Shown: positions 1 through 9,711 of the stretch, one piece after another | How positions within the stretch are numbered: the stretch's first letter is position 1 | Layout: each line of letters starts with the position of its first letter | Assembly (NCBI GenBank): GCA_012845835.1 | Contig: JABAKD010000016.1 | Location: forward strand, 26,211,527-26,275,526 | DNA from: Undaria pinnatifida | Lineage: Eukaryota > Sar > Phaeophyceae > Laminariales > Alariaceae | Length of the DNA stretch: 64,000 nucleotides | Direction of reading: 5' to 3' | The notes under the pieces: generated by a model | Told to the model about the DNA's origin: nothing | Seen by the model: the letters and a program-made list of their open reading frames with translations, nothing else | Databases searched by the model: none | Made by a program: the position numbers and the translations under genes

Positions 1-315
1 CAACAAAAAAATCCCATGTACGGTCTGGAAATATTTTACCCTGCCGATGACATAGGAAGCAATACCGGCCTATCATGGTATAGTATAGATTCCTTTACTA
101 AAAGTTTACAACACGTGCGTGCGGGCGGCGGACGAATATCGCCCCCATCAGTCCATCAGTCCATCAGTACGACCAATACTGTGACGCAAAGTTCAACTTG
201 AATATTGAATATCATACTGTAATGCAGAGGCGATTCACGGTACTACCGTGCTGTTCCCCAGTGTACTGCTTAATTCGACGGTCGGACTAGAAAGTTATCG
301 TAATATAATAAAAAA

Positions 316-530
316 AATGAAAATACACTCCAGCTGTGAGGTCGAATATTTCGTCGAAACTCATATTTGCAAGCTGTGTGTGATACTCCGATCGCGCGTA
401 TCACGGGTTGTGTGTCCTCATTAAGGATATAGGTCGACGACGCCCCTTGCAACTACAGCAGTGTAGCTATCAGGGTCAACAGGGTGATGTTAGTCAGTCT
501 GTGCGCGGAAACTGTAAAACCCGTATTGTA
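316..530 (+). repeat. R1 dispersed repeat, copy 1
   Basis: R1 is a family of about 215-245 bp seen at least eight times here. Its consensus starts with AAAATACACTCCAGCTGTGAG. It then has TTTGCAAGCTGTGTGTGATAC, a CTCATTAAGGATAT block, GGGTGATGTTA and GCGCGGAAACTATAAAACCC, and ends near GACAAAATCTGAC. No clear terminal inverted repeats, A-tail or coding capacity were seen, so the class is unknown. Confidence 0.8.
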
Positions 531-709
531 TGATATCAGCAATCGTTTCGGTCATGTTTTATTTAGTGACGCTTTGCAAAGTTTTGTTCCTTGTACGTCT
601 AGTTGAATATCACCATGTAGCATGATGTCACTCCATCACTTGATGACGTTTTCAACTTCAAATTCAACACGATAAGGTAGTATAATACGATGCAACGAAC
701 GGTAGATCT

Positions 710-960
710 TTACATAGCTGCGCCGCCACTTGAGAGTACCAGGGTACCAGGGTATGTAGCAGTGCCTGTTGCCGCTGTATACAACAGTGGCGGTATGGTG
801 GTATGATGGCATGTGCCGGTCGGGAACACCGGCACTATAGTGGTAACTACTGCACTACTACTCCGCGTACCGCCACCACGGGTTGCTCCCATCTATCTGC
901 GCCAGGCGAATGCACAGGCACTATAGAGGCAACCGGCACTATAGAGGCACCTCTACTGTA
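710..960. repeat. CGGCACTATA-motif repeat block
   Basis: Several copies of CCGGCACTATAGAGGCA-like sequence and of a GCCGGT(C/A)GGAA(C/T)ACCGGC hairpin lie here. The same motifs, with similar spacing, recur at 48.62-48.80 kb. This suggests a dispersed element rather than simple local duplication. No coding frame was seen. Confidence 0.5.
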
Positions 961-2019
961 AATGCACATTAAAAGTAATAGCAATAGCAATAGCAATAGC
1001 TGCCGGTCAACTCAGCATGGGACTATTAATAGGGCTAGGGATATTGGCGTGTGGCGTGTGTGTTGCACCACGCTTATCCTTACCTTGTACACCGCAAGTA
1101 GTACAGACCAATAATATGAACATCTAATTGTGGGGCTTGAAAGAGAAAACGTGTTGAACAAATGCGAGGATCATTGCAGCACCTCAAGTCCATACACACG
1201 AGCGGCCGGGGCCTGTTGCTTGTTTTGCATAGTGTGTGTCCAGACTGCGATGCAAGGAACTGAACAAAAGGACAACACCCGTTCAGTTGTGTGTTGTAGT
1301 CGTTGCTGCTGGTGGTGCTGCCGCCGCGCAGGGCAAACCAGCGGTACGATTACATAAGCTAAATACACGAAATTGCGCGGCAACGCAAGTAGCACCTGCA
1401 GGTTTCGAATTTTCAGAGAAAATGTTTGCTACAATATTGACAGCCCACTCTAAGACTAGCATGATGCATGCAGTCTAAGGAGGCCTCCGCGGGACAAAAG
1501 TAGCGGCCTCTTGCACTTGCGTGTTGCGTCCTTCCCGCCATTTTCTTAACCAACAACACGGATAACCCTAAGCATTCTACACGCAGAACCCCACAACCCT
1601 AGCCACCCCTAACTTCATACCCCTAAACCTCCTTGCCCTCATCACCTTCATCCCTCTTCTTGTTGCTTGTCGCATCCTTGCCCGCATGCGCGCGTCGTGC
1701 TCGTAGGGCCGAAGAACGACCCCGTATTCGTCGGTCTCGACTGATGATGATCCCCTCTGAAAACCCATCATGATAGCATAATAAGCAATGTCAAGCAATG
1801 TCAAGCAATGTCAAGCAAGGGAAAACGTAAGCTGTCAACGGTGTGATTCATGTGTGAATCATGGGGCCGAGCATTCCACATAAAAAAATAGTACTTTGGC
1901 GACAGTCAATGGCTATACCGCATTACAATACAGAGGTCAGGCGACATGTCGTGTCAAGCTGTCTAAGGTGTCGGGTCAACTTACCTCGTAGTAGTTTGGT
2001 GTAGTTTGGTGTACTAGTG

Positions 2020-2130
2020 TATCATAACCGGTCGAACCGGTGGTCAAGTGGCTACCCTCGAATACTAATACTAATACTAATACTAATACTAATACTACTA
2101 GCGTTGGTCCTTGAGTTCGATTCCCACCAT
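2020..2130 (+). other. tRNA-like sequence with hexamer insertion
   Basis: TGGTCAAGTGG at about 2040 matches a pol III box A. TTGAGTTCGATTCCC at about 2111 matches a box B. Between them sits a run of (ACTAAT)n, six copies, at about 2065-2098. The T-arm flanks do not pair well, so this is not a clean tRNA gene. A tRNA-derived SINE head or decayed tRNA whose middle was expanded by a hexamer is more likely. Confidence 0.3.
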
Positions 2131-2976
2131 GGTGAGATTTTGAAATTATTTGCAAAAATGCAAGAAACGCATCAGCTGCTGAGAGCGCCTACAAGCGTGG
2201 GTAGGCACAATTCGACGCGAGTCGACGAGGGAAGAAAATGCGGAACTCTTCTCGCGATAGGAACGATGAAAATGAATATGAAAATGAATATGAAAATGAG
2301 TATGAAAATGAAGGCACGTACGGTTGTGGGGAGGGGGGAGGAGGGCCTGCTATGTGAGCTTTGTGACCTCGGATCTGAGTTACTACTGACTGGGAGGCAG
2401 GGCAAGGAGTAGTGCAAGGATAATAAATGGGGTGAAAAAAAAAACAAAAAGCATCCCGATGCTACCCATATCGTACAGAAGAAGGCCGGCAAGTCAACGG
2501 GGTTGACTTAACCGAAGGGGCGAGGTTAACACCAAGTTTGCGTTTTGCAGATGAACAAAAACTGGTACACAAACCAAAGTGTACGGTATGGAGCTCAAGG
2601 TTTTTTTACCCGGATCTCCAGCAAGATAAAAACAAAAAACGAAGAAAAATTATACTCGCGAATTACATACTTCGTTTAGCTACGGTGCTATTACGCGACT
2701 ACTGAAGTCTAAGACGCTATTACTCGTATTGCAACATAGGTTTGACGTTCTGACATAAACGGCTGTATCCTGCTTCGTAGGCGCAGTCGATTTTTGGCTT
2801 GAGTGGTCTGAGAGGGAACGATAGTACGGAAATTGATGGAAACCCTTCACATGCGTAAGGGATTTGAGCATTGTCGTTTGTCATTTTTACAATGCCGGCG
2901 TTGCCAGTATCTTTGTACGACCACAACGCACGGAAGTTATGATTAAAACGGTACCTGGTACACTATTAATAGTATA

Positions 2977-3676
2977 AGGGTCGTTCTTATCGGAGACCTT
3001 TTTTCGTCTTAAATTTCATAAATTTCCATATTTGTGAAATGTGTCTTAAAATACGCAGGCGTTCTGCCACAATTTGTGAAATTCTTCAGCCCCCAAAAAT
3101 ATGGACAAGTCAACCATCACAAATTAGGAAATCCTGTCGTCAATTTGCATATTTCGAAGGCAGTGCTCCGACAAACGCCGTGGCTCAACGCTGGGACCAT
3201 CGGGAAGCTTTGAACGTTGACCAGGGTAGTCCAACATAATAGCTGATGGAAGGAAGCGGCCTGGGCCTCCGGAGGACTCATCCTCGAGTCGGACGAAATA
3301 ACGATTCAGCCTTCCCAATTATCCAGACACGGGGCGCAGAAACATGAAGACGGCTATTGCTGGTGTCCTCGTCGTGCTCGGCATGTTCCTGACACCAGGG
3401 AGGGGCTGCTGTCGCCCGATTGCACGAATCTACTTGGCCTGGGTGCTTTCCTCTGCGGTCTTTCGGGATGTTCGCTCATGTTTGCTGTGTGACGACGCGC
3501 GTGACTGCTGTGGTGTGGGTGGTGGCGGTCCTGCTTTATAGCTCGGCTTTCAAAAATCAGAAAAAAAAGACATACAACCCCGCGCTCGATAAAAATGCAG
3601 ACGATTTTTCATGGAAATTCTGGAAAAAAAAGAGGAAGTTTACTACGAAATTTACATCTCCGATAAGAACGGCCCT
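2977..3676. mobile_element. 700-bp TIR element (Tc1/mariner-like MITE)
   Basis: The left end AGGGTCGTTCTTATCGGAGA (2977) and the right end TCTCCGATAAGAACGGCCCT (ending 3676) are inverted repeats of about 20 bp with one mismatch. Both ends are flanked by TA, the target duplication typical of the Tc1/mariner superfamily. Subterminal AAATTTC/GAAATTT blocks extend the symmetry. The interior has no transposase-like frame; the longest frames are about 100 aa and low in information. It is most likely a non-autonomous copy. A short tandem array (GGTATCACAATAA, four copies, 3703-3755) follows outside the right end. Confidence 0.75.
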
Positions 3677-3702
3677 TAATTGGGCAGTTGGTACCCGAAT
3701 AA

Positions 3703-3756
3703 GGTATCACAATAAGGTATCACAATAAGGTATCACAATAAGGTATCACAATGAGA
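3703..3756. repeat. 13-bp tandem repeat
   Basis: Four near-identical copies of GGTATCACAATAA lie just outside the TIR element. Simple local expansion. Confidence 0.9.
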
Positions 3757-4012
3757 TGGGAACAGGCCAGTGTTATGACGTTATGATACCGCTCTTAGCT
3801 CAGATTTTGCATCGTGTAGGTTTTAGCATAGGCGTCAGGATCACATTGATTATAGAATAAGCGTCACAAGGCGAGGCAAGGCTATTTGACCGCTCTTAAG
3901 TTATAATGGGCGCTCTTAAATCGGGTACCCCACTTTTGTAATATTATTCTCTTCGCAGTATACTCTATTATAGTATACTCTCGGGTAACAGGGTACCTTT
4001 TCTTTTTTTTTT

Positions 4013-4200
4013 CATCCTCCGGCGGATGGGGAAAAATAAAGCTTTAGCTCACCACACTTCCACGTATTTTCATACGCGTCGTGTGTCGATTTAACTCAGT
4101 TGCTTTCGCAGCCCAACGCTAGCTGGCGCACCCTTCGGGTCCCATTGTAGGTATAGCGTAAGCTGTCCCTATCAGTGGTCTTCGTTACAACCCCGGCAGC
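4013..4200 (-). repeat. R2 A-tailed retroposon, copy 1
   Basis: R2 ends in CTTTATTTTTCCCCATCCGC, then CGGAGGAT and a poly-A tail in its sense direction, which is minus here. Copies are also at 7233-7470 (plus), 25600-25790 (minus) and 39361-39440 (plus, 3' part only). The A-tail and 5'-variable length suggest a SINE or another LINE-mobilised retroposon. This copy and the one at 7.2 kb face each other and bracket the LINE fragment and the foldback. Confidence 0.7.
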
Positions 4201-4333
4201 CAACAGGGTACCTATTCTGGTTGTTCACTACGTGCTGCTGTACTGCTGTACTGCTGTAGGTTGTACTCGTGTACCCCTTGAGTATACCATTAATTAATAT
4301 ACCCTACCACAAATCGAACGACGGATCCGTCTC

Positions 4334-5134
4334 ATGCGGGCATGCCTCAAACGGTTTGGCCCGGAATTGTATGATAGGACGACCGCCCCGCTTAGTCTGA
4401 AAGTCCGCATGCTGAAGGCCGAGGTCATTGAGACCCTGCTGTACGGGTGTGTGACGTGGACCCTCAATGCGGACCACTTCGCCAAGCTCCGATCAGCCCA
4501 CCACGAAGTCCTTTTGCGAGTCATTGGCTTCCAGCGCCGATTACGCACCGACCACACCACCCTCTCGTACGCGAAGGCCCTCAGGATGACACGATGCGAG
4601 AGCATCGAAACGACCATCCGTAAACGGCGGCTCTTCTTTGCTGGGGCCCTGGTGCGACAACACAAGGGGCGATTGCCCCGTCGGTTGATGTTCGGGACGA
4701 TCGCTGGTGGGGAGAACCCGAAACCAGGCGGACAACTCAAGACTTGGCCTAGAGCCATAGCTGAGGACCTTAGGGTGTTCAAAGCCAACGAGGGATCAAC
4801 GGAACACTCCCCCTTAGTTTTTGGAGTTGGGACCGCGCTGTGGCCCACTGCAGCAAAAAAGGCGGGCAAGTGGTACCGGGGGGTCCTCGAAGCAGCTGAA
4901 CGGTTCATGGGCAGGTGGCACGAGGATGAGGCAAAGCTGAGTAGACAGCGCCGCGCATCCGCCGTGGGTGGTGTCGAAGGGAACGGGGGGAGGGGGGGCA
5001 GCAGGAGGGGTAGAAGGAACACCGCACAAGGGTATGGGGGCAGGGGGGGGGACAGGAGGAGTAGAAGGGAAACCGCGGTAGATGAAAGTAGGAAGGAGAC
5101 CGCAGACAGGGTAGCAAGGTACCAGGCCGACTAG
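4334..5134 (+). pseudogene. 5'-truncated LINE: C-terminal part of reverse transcriptase ORF
   Basis: This open frame of 266 aa matches only the region downstream of the catalytic palm in non-LTR reverse transcriptases. It contains the LLYGCVTW motif followed by a basic stretch and the 'HTTLSYAKAL' block, both characteristic of the thumb and C-terminal region in LINE ORF2. No YxDD, no endonuclease and no upstream RT motifs are present, so this is a 5'-truncated insertion, the usual fate of LINE copies. Its closest relative here is the LINE at 9.7-12.1 kb, whose tail holds the same blocks (LLYGCMTC, DDHTLSYADAL). The end of the frame is glycine/arginine-rich because of G-rich DNA (4985-5060). 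The downstream pyrimidine-rich DNA is probably its 3' UTR. Confidence 0.8.
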
Positions 5135-5790
5135 TAGGTGGAACCTTTCTATCTATGCCACTCGTACCGCCAACTGCTGCGGCTGCTCGGAATGTGATGT
5201 CTTGGTACTTTGATTTTTCCGTGAATTTATTTATTTTCCTTCTTTTTTTCTTTCCCCTTCTTATCCTTATGAAGGGAGTCTTGCATGGTGGGTAGGTGAC
5301 GAGCCTGTTTTATTTGGCCCTCCCAGTCTTCCTTCTTTTACTTGTTTCCTTTTTCCGGGGTATTTTTTTCCCTTTCTTTTCCCCTTGCATGTCCATTTTG
5401 GCTCATGCTCGGGGTATGTTTCTATCTCCCGAGCTTTGGCTCCCCTTTTAATTCATTTATTTATTTGTTTGTTTTGTCTTGGTTTCTTTCGTTGTTTCTC
5501 TCTTTTACAAGGTATTTTGGTTTAATGAGAAGAACACAAAGGGGGAAGGGGGGGAAACAGGAGGAGTAGAAGGAAAGCCGTCCAAGGGAGTGGGGGCAGG
5601 GGGGGCAACAGGAGGAATAGAAGGGAGACCGCGGTGGACGAAGGCAGGATGGAGATGGCAGACAGGGTAGCAAGGTACCAGGCCGACTGGTAGGTACGTA
5701 GCACTTTTCTTCTTTTCCTGGGGTATTTTTTTTCCCCTTTGTTCCCTCCTTGCGTGTCCAGGTTTTTGGCTCGTGTTCGGATTATCTTAC
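4985..5790 (+). repeat. Tandem duplication of the LINE 3' end
   Basis: The block GGGGGCAGGGGGG, GGAGGAGTAGAAGG, GACAGGGTAGCAAGGTACCA, GGCCGACT occurs at about 4985-5135 and again at about 5545-5695. Each copy is followed by a CCGGGGTATTTTTTTCCC-like T-rich tract and a GAGCTTTGGCTC motif (about 5440 and 5850). The period is about 560 bp. This is either a local duplication of the LINE tail or two LINE insertions of which one is reduced to its 3' end. Confidence 0.7.
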
Positions 5791-6068
5791 TCGTATTTTG
5801 GTTTTACTTTACTTTATTTTATTTTATTTTATCATGTTTCTTTTCCGAGCTTTGGCTCTCCTTTCCGGTTGGGTTGTTTCTTCGATTTCCCCCTCATTTT
5901 GTTTGTTTCATTTTTGTTTTATTTTTATCTTTGTTTTTATTTGTTTTCTTATTATTATTTTGTTTTTGTTTTTGTTTTTGTTTTTGTTTATTTCGTATTC
6001 TCTCTTCCAATGTATTTCTGTTGCTGACGTATGTATGTTGTGCCTGTCGTACCCAGTACTAGGGCATG

Positions 6069-6471
6069 ACATTGCGTTGTCGAATGCATTACGATGCATT
6101 ATCTCTGTGTCGTAGCTTGTGACCACAGAGCTGATCTTTCTAGGGTGAAGAATCAGTACGGACACTGGGTGTGCTGGATGTCGACGAGTAGAAGAACGGT
6201 TTAATGTGAAGAACACACACACACACACACACACCACAGACGCCCGGTACTAGCTACACTTTGTATCTTCGTAAAGTACACGATGCAAAAAAACGCGAGG
6301 ACATCCGCGTACGATGTGATACTGCTGTTTGTGTGTGTGTGTTCTTCTACTCGTCGACATCCAGCACACCCAGTGTCCGTACTGATTCTTCACCCTAGAA
6401 AGATCAGCTCTGTGGTCACAAGCTACGACACAGAGATAATGCATCGTGATGCATTCGACAACGCAATGTCG
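6069..6471. repeat. Large inverted repeat (foldback), arms about 130 bp
   Basis: The left arm (about 6069-6196) and right arm (about 6340-6471) are near-perfect reverse complements. For example TTGTCGAATGCATTACGATG on the left pairs with CATCGTGATGCATTCGACAA on the right. The stem also includes CTTGTGACCACAGAGCTGAT and a GTAGAAGAAC/GTTCTTCTAC step. The innermost part is an (AC)n run facing a (GT)n run, so the stem may extend further. The loop is about 100-140 bp. Both arms translate to the same meaningless peptide in opposite frames, which explains two short frames there. No TSD was identified. Confidence 0.85.
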
Positions 6472-7232
6472 TACTGACTGCTGTATGTGTTTGCCATCTT
6501 CACATTGAAGCGGTGAAGCGGCAGTCTTTCTACCCCCATAACATTAGCATACCACACTGCCCACAATGCCTACACTGCGGATACACGTAGTTGTTGTTGT
6601 TGTTCTCACATTAACATTAAGGGTTAGGTAACCGATGTCCGTTTGTTCTGATGTTGATTCTTCATCCTACCTTGCTACAGAGATGCAAGTTCAAGTTATG
6701 CGGTCACAGATTATGAAGCGTGACACCGAGAAAAAGCGAAGCATCAAGGTAAGCGGACGAATCGTCAACGTCTCTAGATACGAAAGAGCCCATCAAAACC
6801 AAACCAAACAACATTACGTCACATCGAAAACAAACGACAGTATTAATAACAAAAGGAAGAACATAATGAGACAGAACATAACCAAACAGCACGATGATTC
6901 ATCCGCCGTTTGTGAATTAATACCTGGTACCTGGTAGTCGAAAAAGCGCATGGAAAAGAACGATCTCCGACCGGAGATTAAATCGGGCTTCGTGTGTAAT
7001 ATAAATCGTTGAAAAAGAGCCTTTGGGTCCCACTCTTTTCAATATTTTTCGAGTTAATATTAATGGACCTGAAAGATCCAAACATACGACTTTTTTCGAT
7101 CCACGCGCAAGACCAGTCGGATTCCTCTCGATCGTATGATAGCAAGTTTTTCAAGAGTTGCCGCATCCTTCATCACACCACAAAGCACACACGCCCGCAC
7201 CAAACAGCAGCCTACACTAGCTTGCGCTGCCG

Positions 7233-7470
7233 GGGTTGTAACGAAGACCACTGATAGGGACAGCTTACGCTTACCTACAATGGGACTCGAAGGGTGCGCC
7301 AGCTAGCGTTGGGCTGCGAAAGCAACTGAGTTAAATCGACACACGACGCGTATGAAAATATACAACTGAGTTAAATCGACACACGACGCGTATGAAAATA
7401 CGCGGAAGTGTGGTGAGCTAAAGCTTTATCTTTCCCCATCCGCCGGAGGATAAAAAAAAAAAAAAAAAAA
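7233..7470 (+). repeat. R2 A-tailed retroposon, copy 2
   Basis: This is the most complete copy of R2. It begins near GTAACGAAGACCACTGATAG, runs through GGGACTCGAAGGGTGCGCC and TGGTGAGCTAAAGCTTTATC, and ends in CCGGAGGAT followed by 19 A. A block of about 40 bp (AACTGAGTTAAATCGACACA onward) is duplicated in tandem at 7324-7400, unlike the other copies. Confidence 0.75.
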
Positions 7471-8180
7471 ACTAGCGCCGATGCTGGCTTGCTTGACCGT
7501 TATCACTGCTTTTGCTTTTGCTGCTTTTGCTGCTGCTGCTTCTGCTACCCGCCAAGACTCACAGTGGTACGACCTTCTTTTTTTCCCCGCCAAGAAGACC
7601 CTCTACCATCGCCATAATTCGGTGACAGCAGCGCGCGGCGTCGGTGACGGTTTCATAAAAAAATCCTTAGCTGTGAGATTGAGGATTCGTCGGCACTCGT
7701 CTTTGCCAGCTGCGCATGGCGTGGGGTACTTCGATTCACAGCATGTTTGCTGTAGCTGTGGCGGCTCTCGACTACCTGGTATTATATAATATGTTCAACG
7801 CCACGACCTCAAAGACGACTTGGATTATGAGTACAACTCCCCACGCGAGAAGCGCACGTACTGCTTGAGGAAAAGGCGTGACAACGAGGCACATTCCAGA
7901 TAACTTTCACCTGCCCCTACTCCCTCACATTAAATGCCCGCAAGAAAAATCCAAAAATATAAACTCGATCAGACCGACCACATGAAGGGGGTTCAGACTT
8001 TAATCCTGCCGAGAAAAGGCTTGGTTGGAAATCGAGTCGAAATCGACTTTTTCGATCGTTTTGGGATGAATAAGAAATGGCCTGAAAAGGCTCTTGCCTG
8101 GAATATCATACAAGTACCAGGAATCAAGAGTCACAACAAAATCCACAAGTATGTAAACTACGGGTATATATTATAAACAT

Positions 8181-8810
8181 AAAAATACACCCCAGCTGTG
8201 AGATCGAAGATTTCGTCGAAACTCATATTGGCAAGCTGTGTGTGATACTCCGACAGCGCGTATTACTGGGTGTGTGTCGTCATTCAGGATAGAGGTCGGC
8301 GACTCCCCTTGGAACCACAGTGTAGCTCGTGCCAGGGTCAACAGGGTGATGTTAATCAGTCTGTGCGCGGAAACTATAAAACCCATTTTTGAGGGGGACA
8401 AAATCTGACAGTTGTGGAAGGAAATACACCCGTTTATCAAGTATATCCAGTAAGTCGTGTAACCGGCGAGGGGAGGGCGGAGATCTAAAGCGCGTGGGGG
8501 CCGGGGTTTGAACAAGAGGGAGCGCGGCGGGGGGGGGGGGGGGGGGGGGGGCGCGGGCGGGCGGACGCAACTCAATCTGTGCGCGGAAACTATAAATCCT
8601 TCAAGGGGACAAATCTGACGGTTGTGGAAGGAATGCATTGGTATACATACGAAGTATTATAAAAAATGAAAAATACACTCCAGCAGTGAGATCAACCAAA
8701 AATGGTTGTTTGATGAAAACTCAGCTTTGCAAGCTGCGTGTGATACTTCGATCGCGCGCATTACGGGGTGTGTACCCTCGTGAAGGATACAGGTCGGTGA
8801 CTCTCCTGCT
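8181..8810 (+). repeat. R1 dispersed repeat, cluster of copies
   Basis: A full R1 copy lies at about 8181-8425, a second 3'-end fragment at about 8570-8640 and a third partial copy at about 8664-8810, all in the same orientation. Between the first two is a run of 23 G at about 8530-8552, next to purine- and C-rich DNA. The cluster suggests nested or tandem insertion. Confidence 0.75.
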
Positions 8811-9144
8811 AATATGTATCACACCGGCATTCTTCTCGTCTTGACGTTTTGAGACGGTGTGAGACACCATCCTGGTGCTGCCTACTTTGTTGTTGCTGTT
8901 GCTGCTGTAGTGGTAGTTGCTATTGCCGTTGTTGCTTGTTGTAGTCGAGCCGCTGGGTCCACGTCGTTTGCCGCACGCACTGGTGGTGTCTGGTGGTGTC
9001 TGGTGGTGTCTGGTCTTGTCTGCTTGATCCTCCGGTGGGAACAAAACAACATCAACAATGATGATGATGATGATGATGATGATGACAAACCACGAACCCA
9101 CCCCGCTGCCGTCCGTCGTCCTGCCCTATCATAGGTATGATATT

Positions 9145-9459
9145 ATGTTCATAATTATACCATCGTATGATACTGATATTTTACAGTATGGACTCGCCAA
9201 CACTAGGGACCTAGTAATCCGAGCAAGGCTTGAAATATTAAAATTACACAAACAGCAAGCAACCTTGAGCGCATTAATAGGCTATTATTACAAGGCTCTC
9301 GTTCGGGATACGGTTGCCTTGAAATTGCGGGGGAGTTCCAACTCCAAAAGGGGTGGGCGTTCCTATGAGCAACAATTTATATTGACCTATGAGCTCGTAC
9401 GTAACTGTAACAGGTATAACACAGCTCTTGAAAACGAAATAAAAAACGAGTTACAGTAG
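9145..9459 (+). CDS. Orphan open frame, hypothetical
   Basis: This open frame follows an (ATG)n run at 9055-9083 that provides only spurious starts. From about 9145 the translation is mixed and helix-like, with even use of charged and hydrophobic residues (for example DLVIRARLEILKLHKQQATL) up to a TAG at 9457-9459. The composition is unlike the surrounding low-complexity DNA, and codons are more AT-rich than in the two host genes. TTTTACAG just before TATGGACTCGCC (about 9187) could be a 3' splice site. I do not recognise the protein. It may be an exon of an unrecognised gene, a decayed insert or chance. Confidence 0.25.
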   Translation: MFIIIPSYDTDILQYGLANTRDLVIRARLEILKLHKQQATLSALIGYYYKALVRDTVALKLRGSSNSKRGGRSYEQQFILTYELVRNCNRYNTALENEIKNELQ

Positions 9460-9711
9460 GTATAATACAGCCAGCGTGCAAGCAACCAGGCAAGTAACGC
9501 CGACCAGCCCCCAAAAAAAGGTTCACTTGTAGTTTACAGTGGTCTATTGCTGGTATACTGGAATTTATATTTCTACCATAGGCTTTAGTGCAGTGCTCCT
9601 CGCTGAGCACGATTTCGTAAGTCAATCTTCTTAGGGTTTCCCAACAATTGAGCTTTACGTTCGTACTAGTAACAATACTATTAATAGGTTACTCAGTGTT
9701 ATTTCTTATCC

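Larger units (their letters stand above)
1..2000. other. Non-coding repeat-rich stretch
   Basis: No coding segment can be supported here. The stretch contains one copy of the R1 dispersed repeat (316-530) and a block with several copies of a CGGCACTATA motif (about 710-960). It also has a short AATAGC hexamer run near 978 and four copies of an 11-bp unit (TCAAGCAATG-like) at about 1785-1820. Open frames near 1130-1480 are short, overlap on both strands and have no protein-like composition. Confidence 0.6.

Noticed and set aside
4294-5022. 242-codon minus-strand frame
   Set aside because: Antisense shadow of the LINE fragment. Its Pro-rich start comes from the G-rich tract.
5739-6115. Hydrophobic frames that resemble membrane proteins
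   Set aside because: They translate T-rich DNA behind the LINE tail duplication in several overlapping frames, with no consistent frame.
7481-7789. Frame with a signal-peptide-like start
   Set aside because: The hydrophobic start comes from GCTTTTGCTG repeats. The rest has no protein-like features, and R2 and other repeats adjoin it.
8520-8560. Proline-rich frames opposite the G-run
   Set aside because: Caused by 23 consecutive G between R1 copies.
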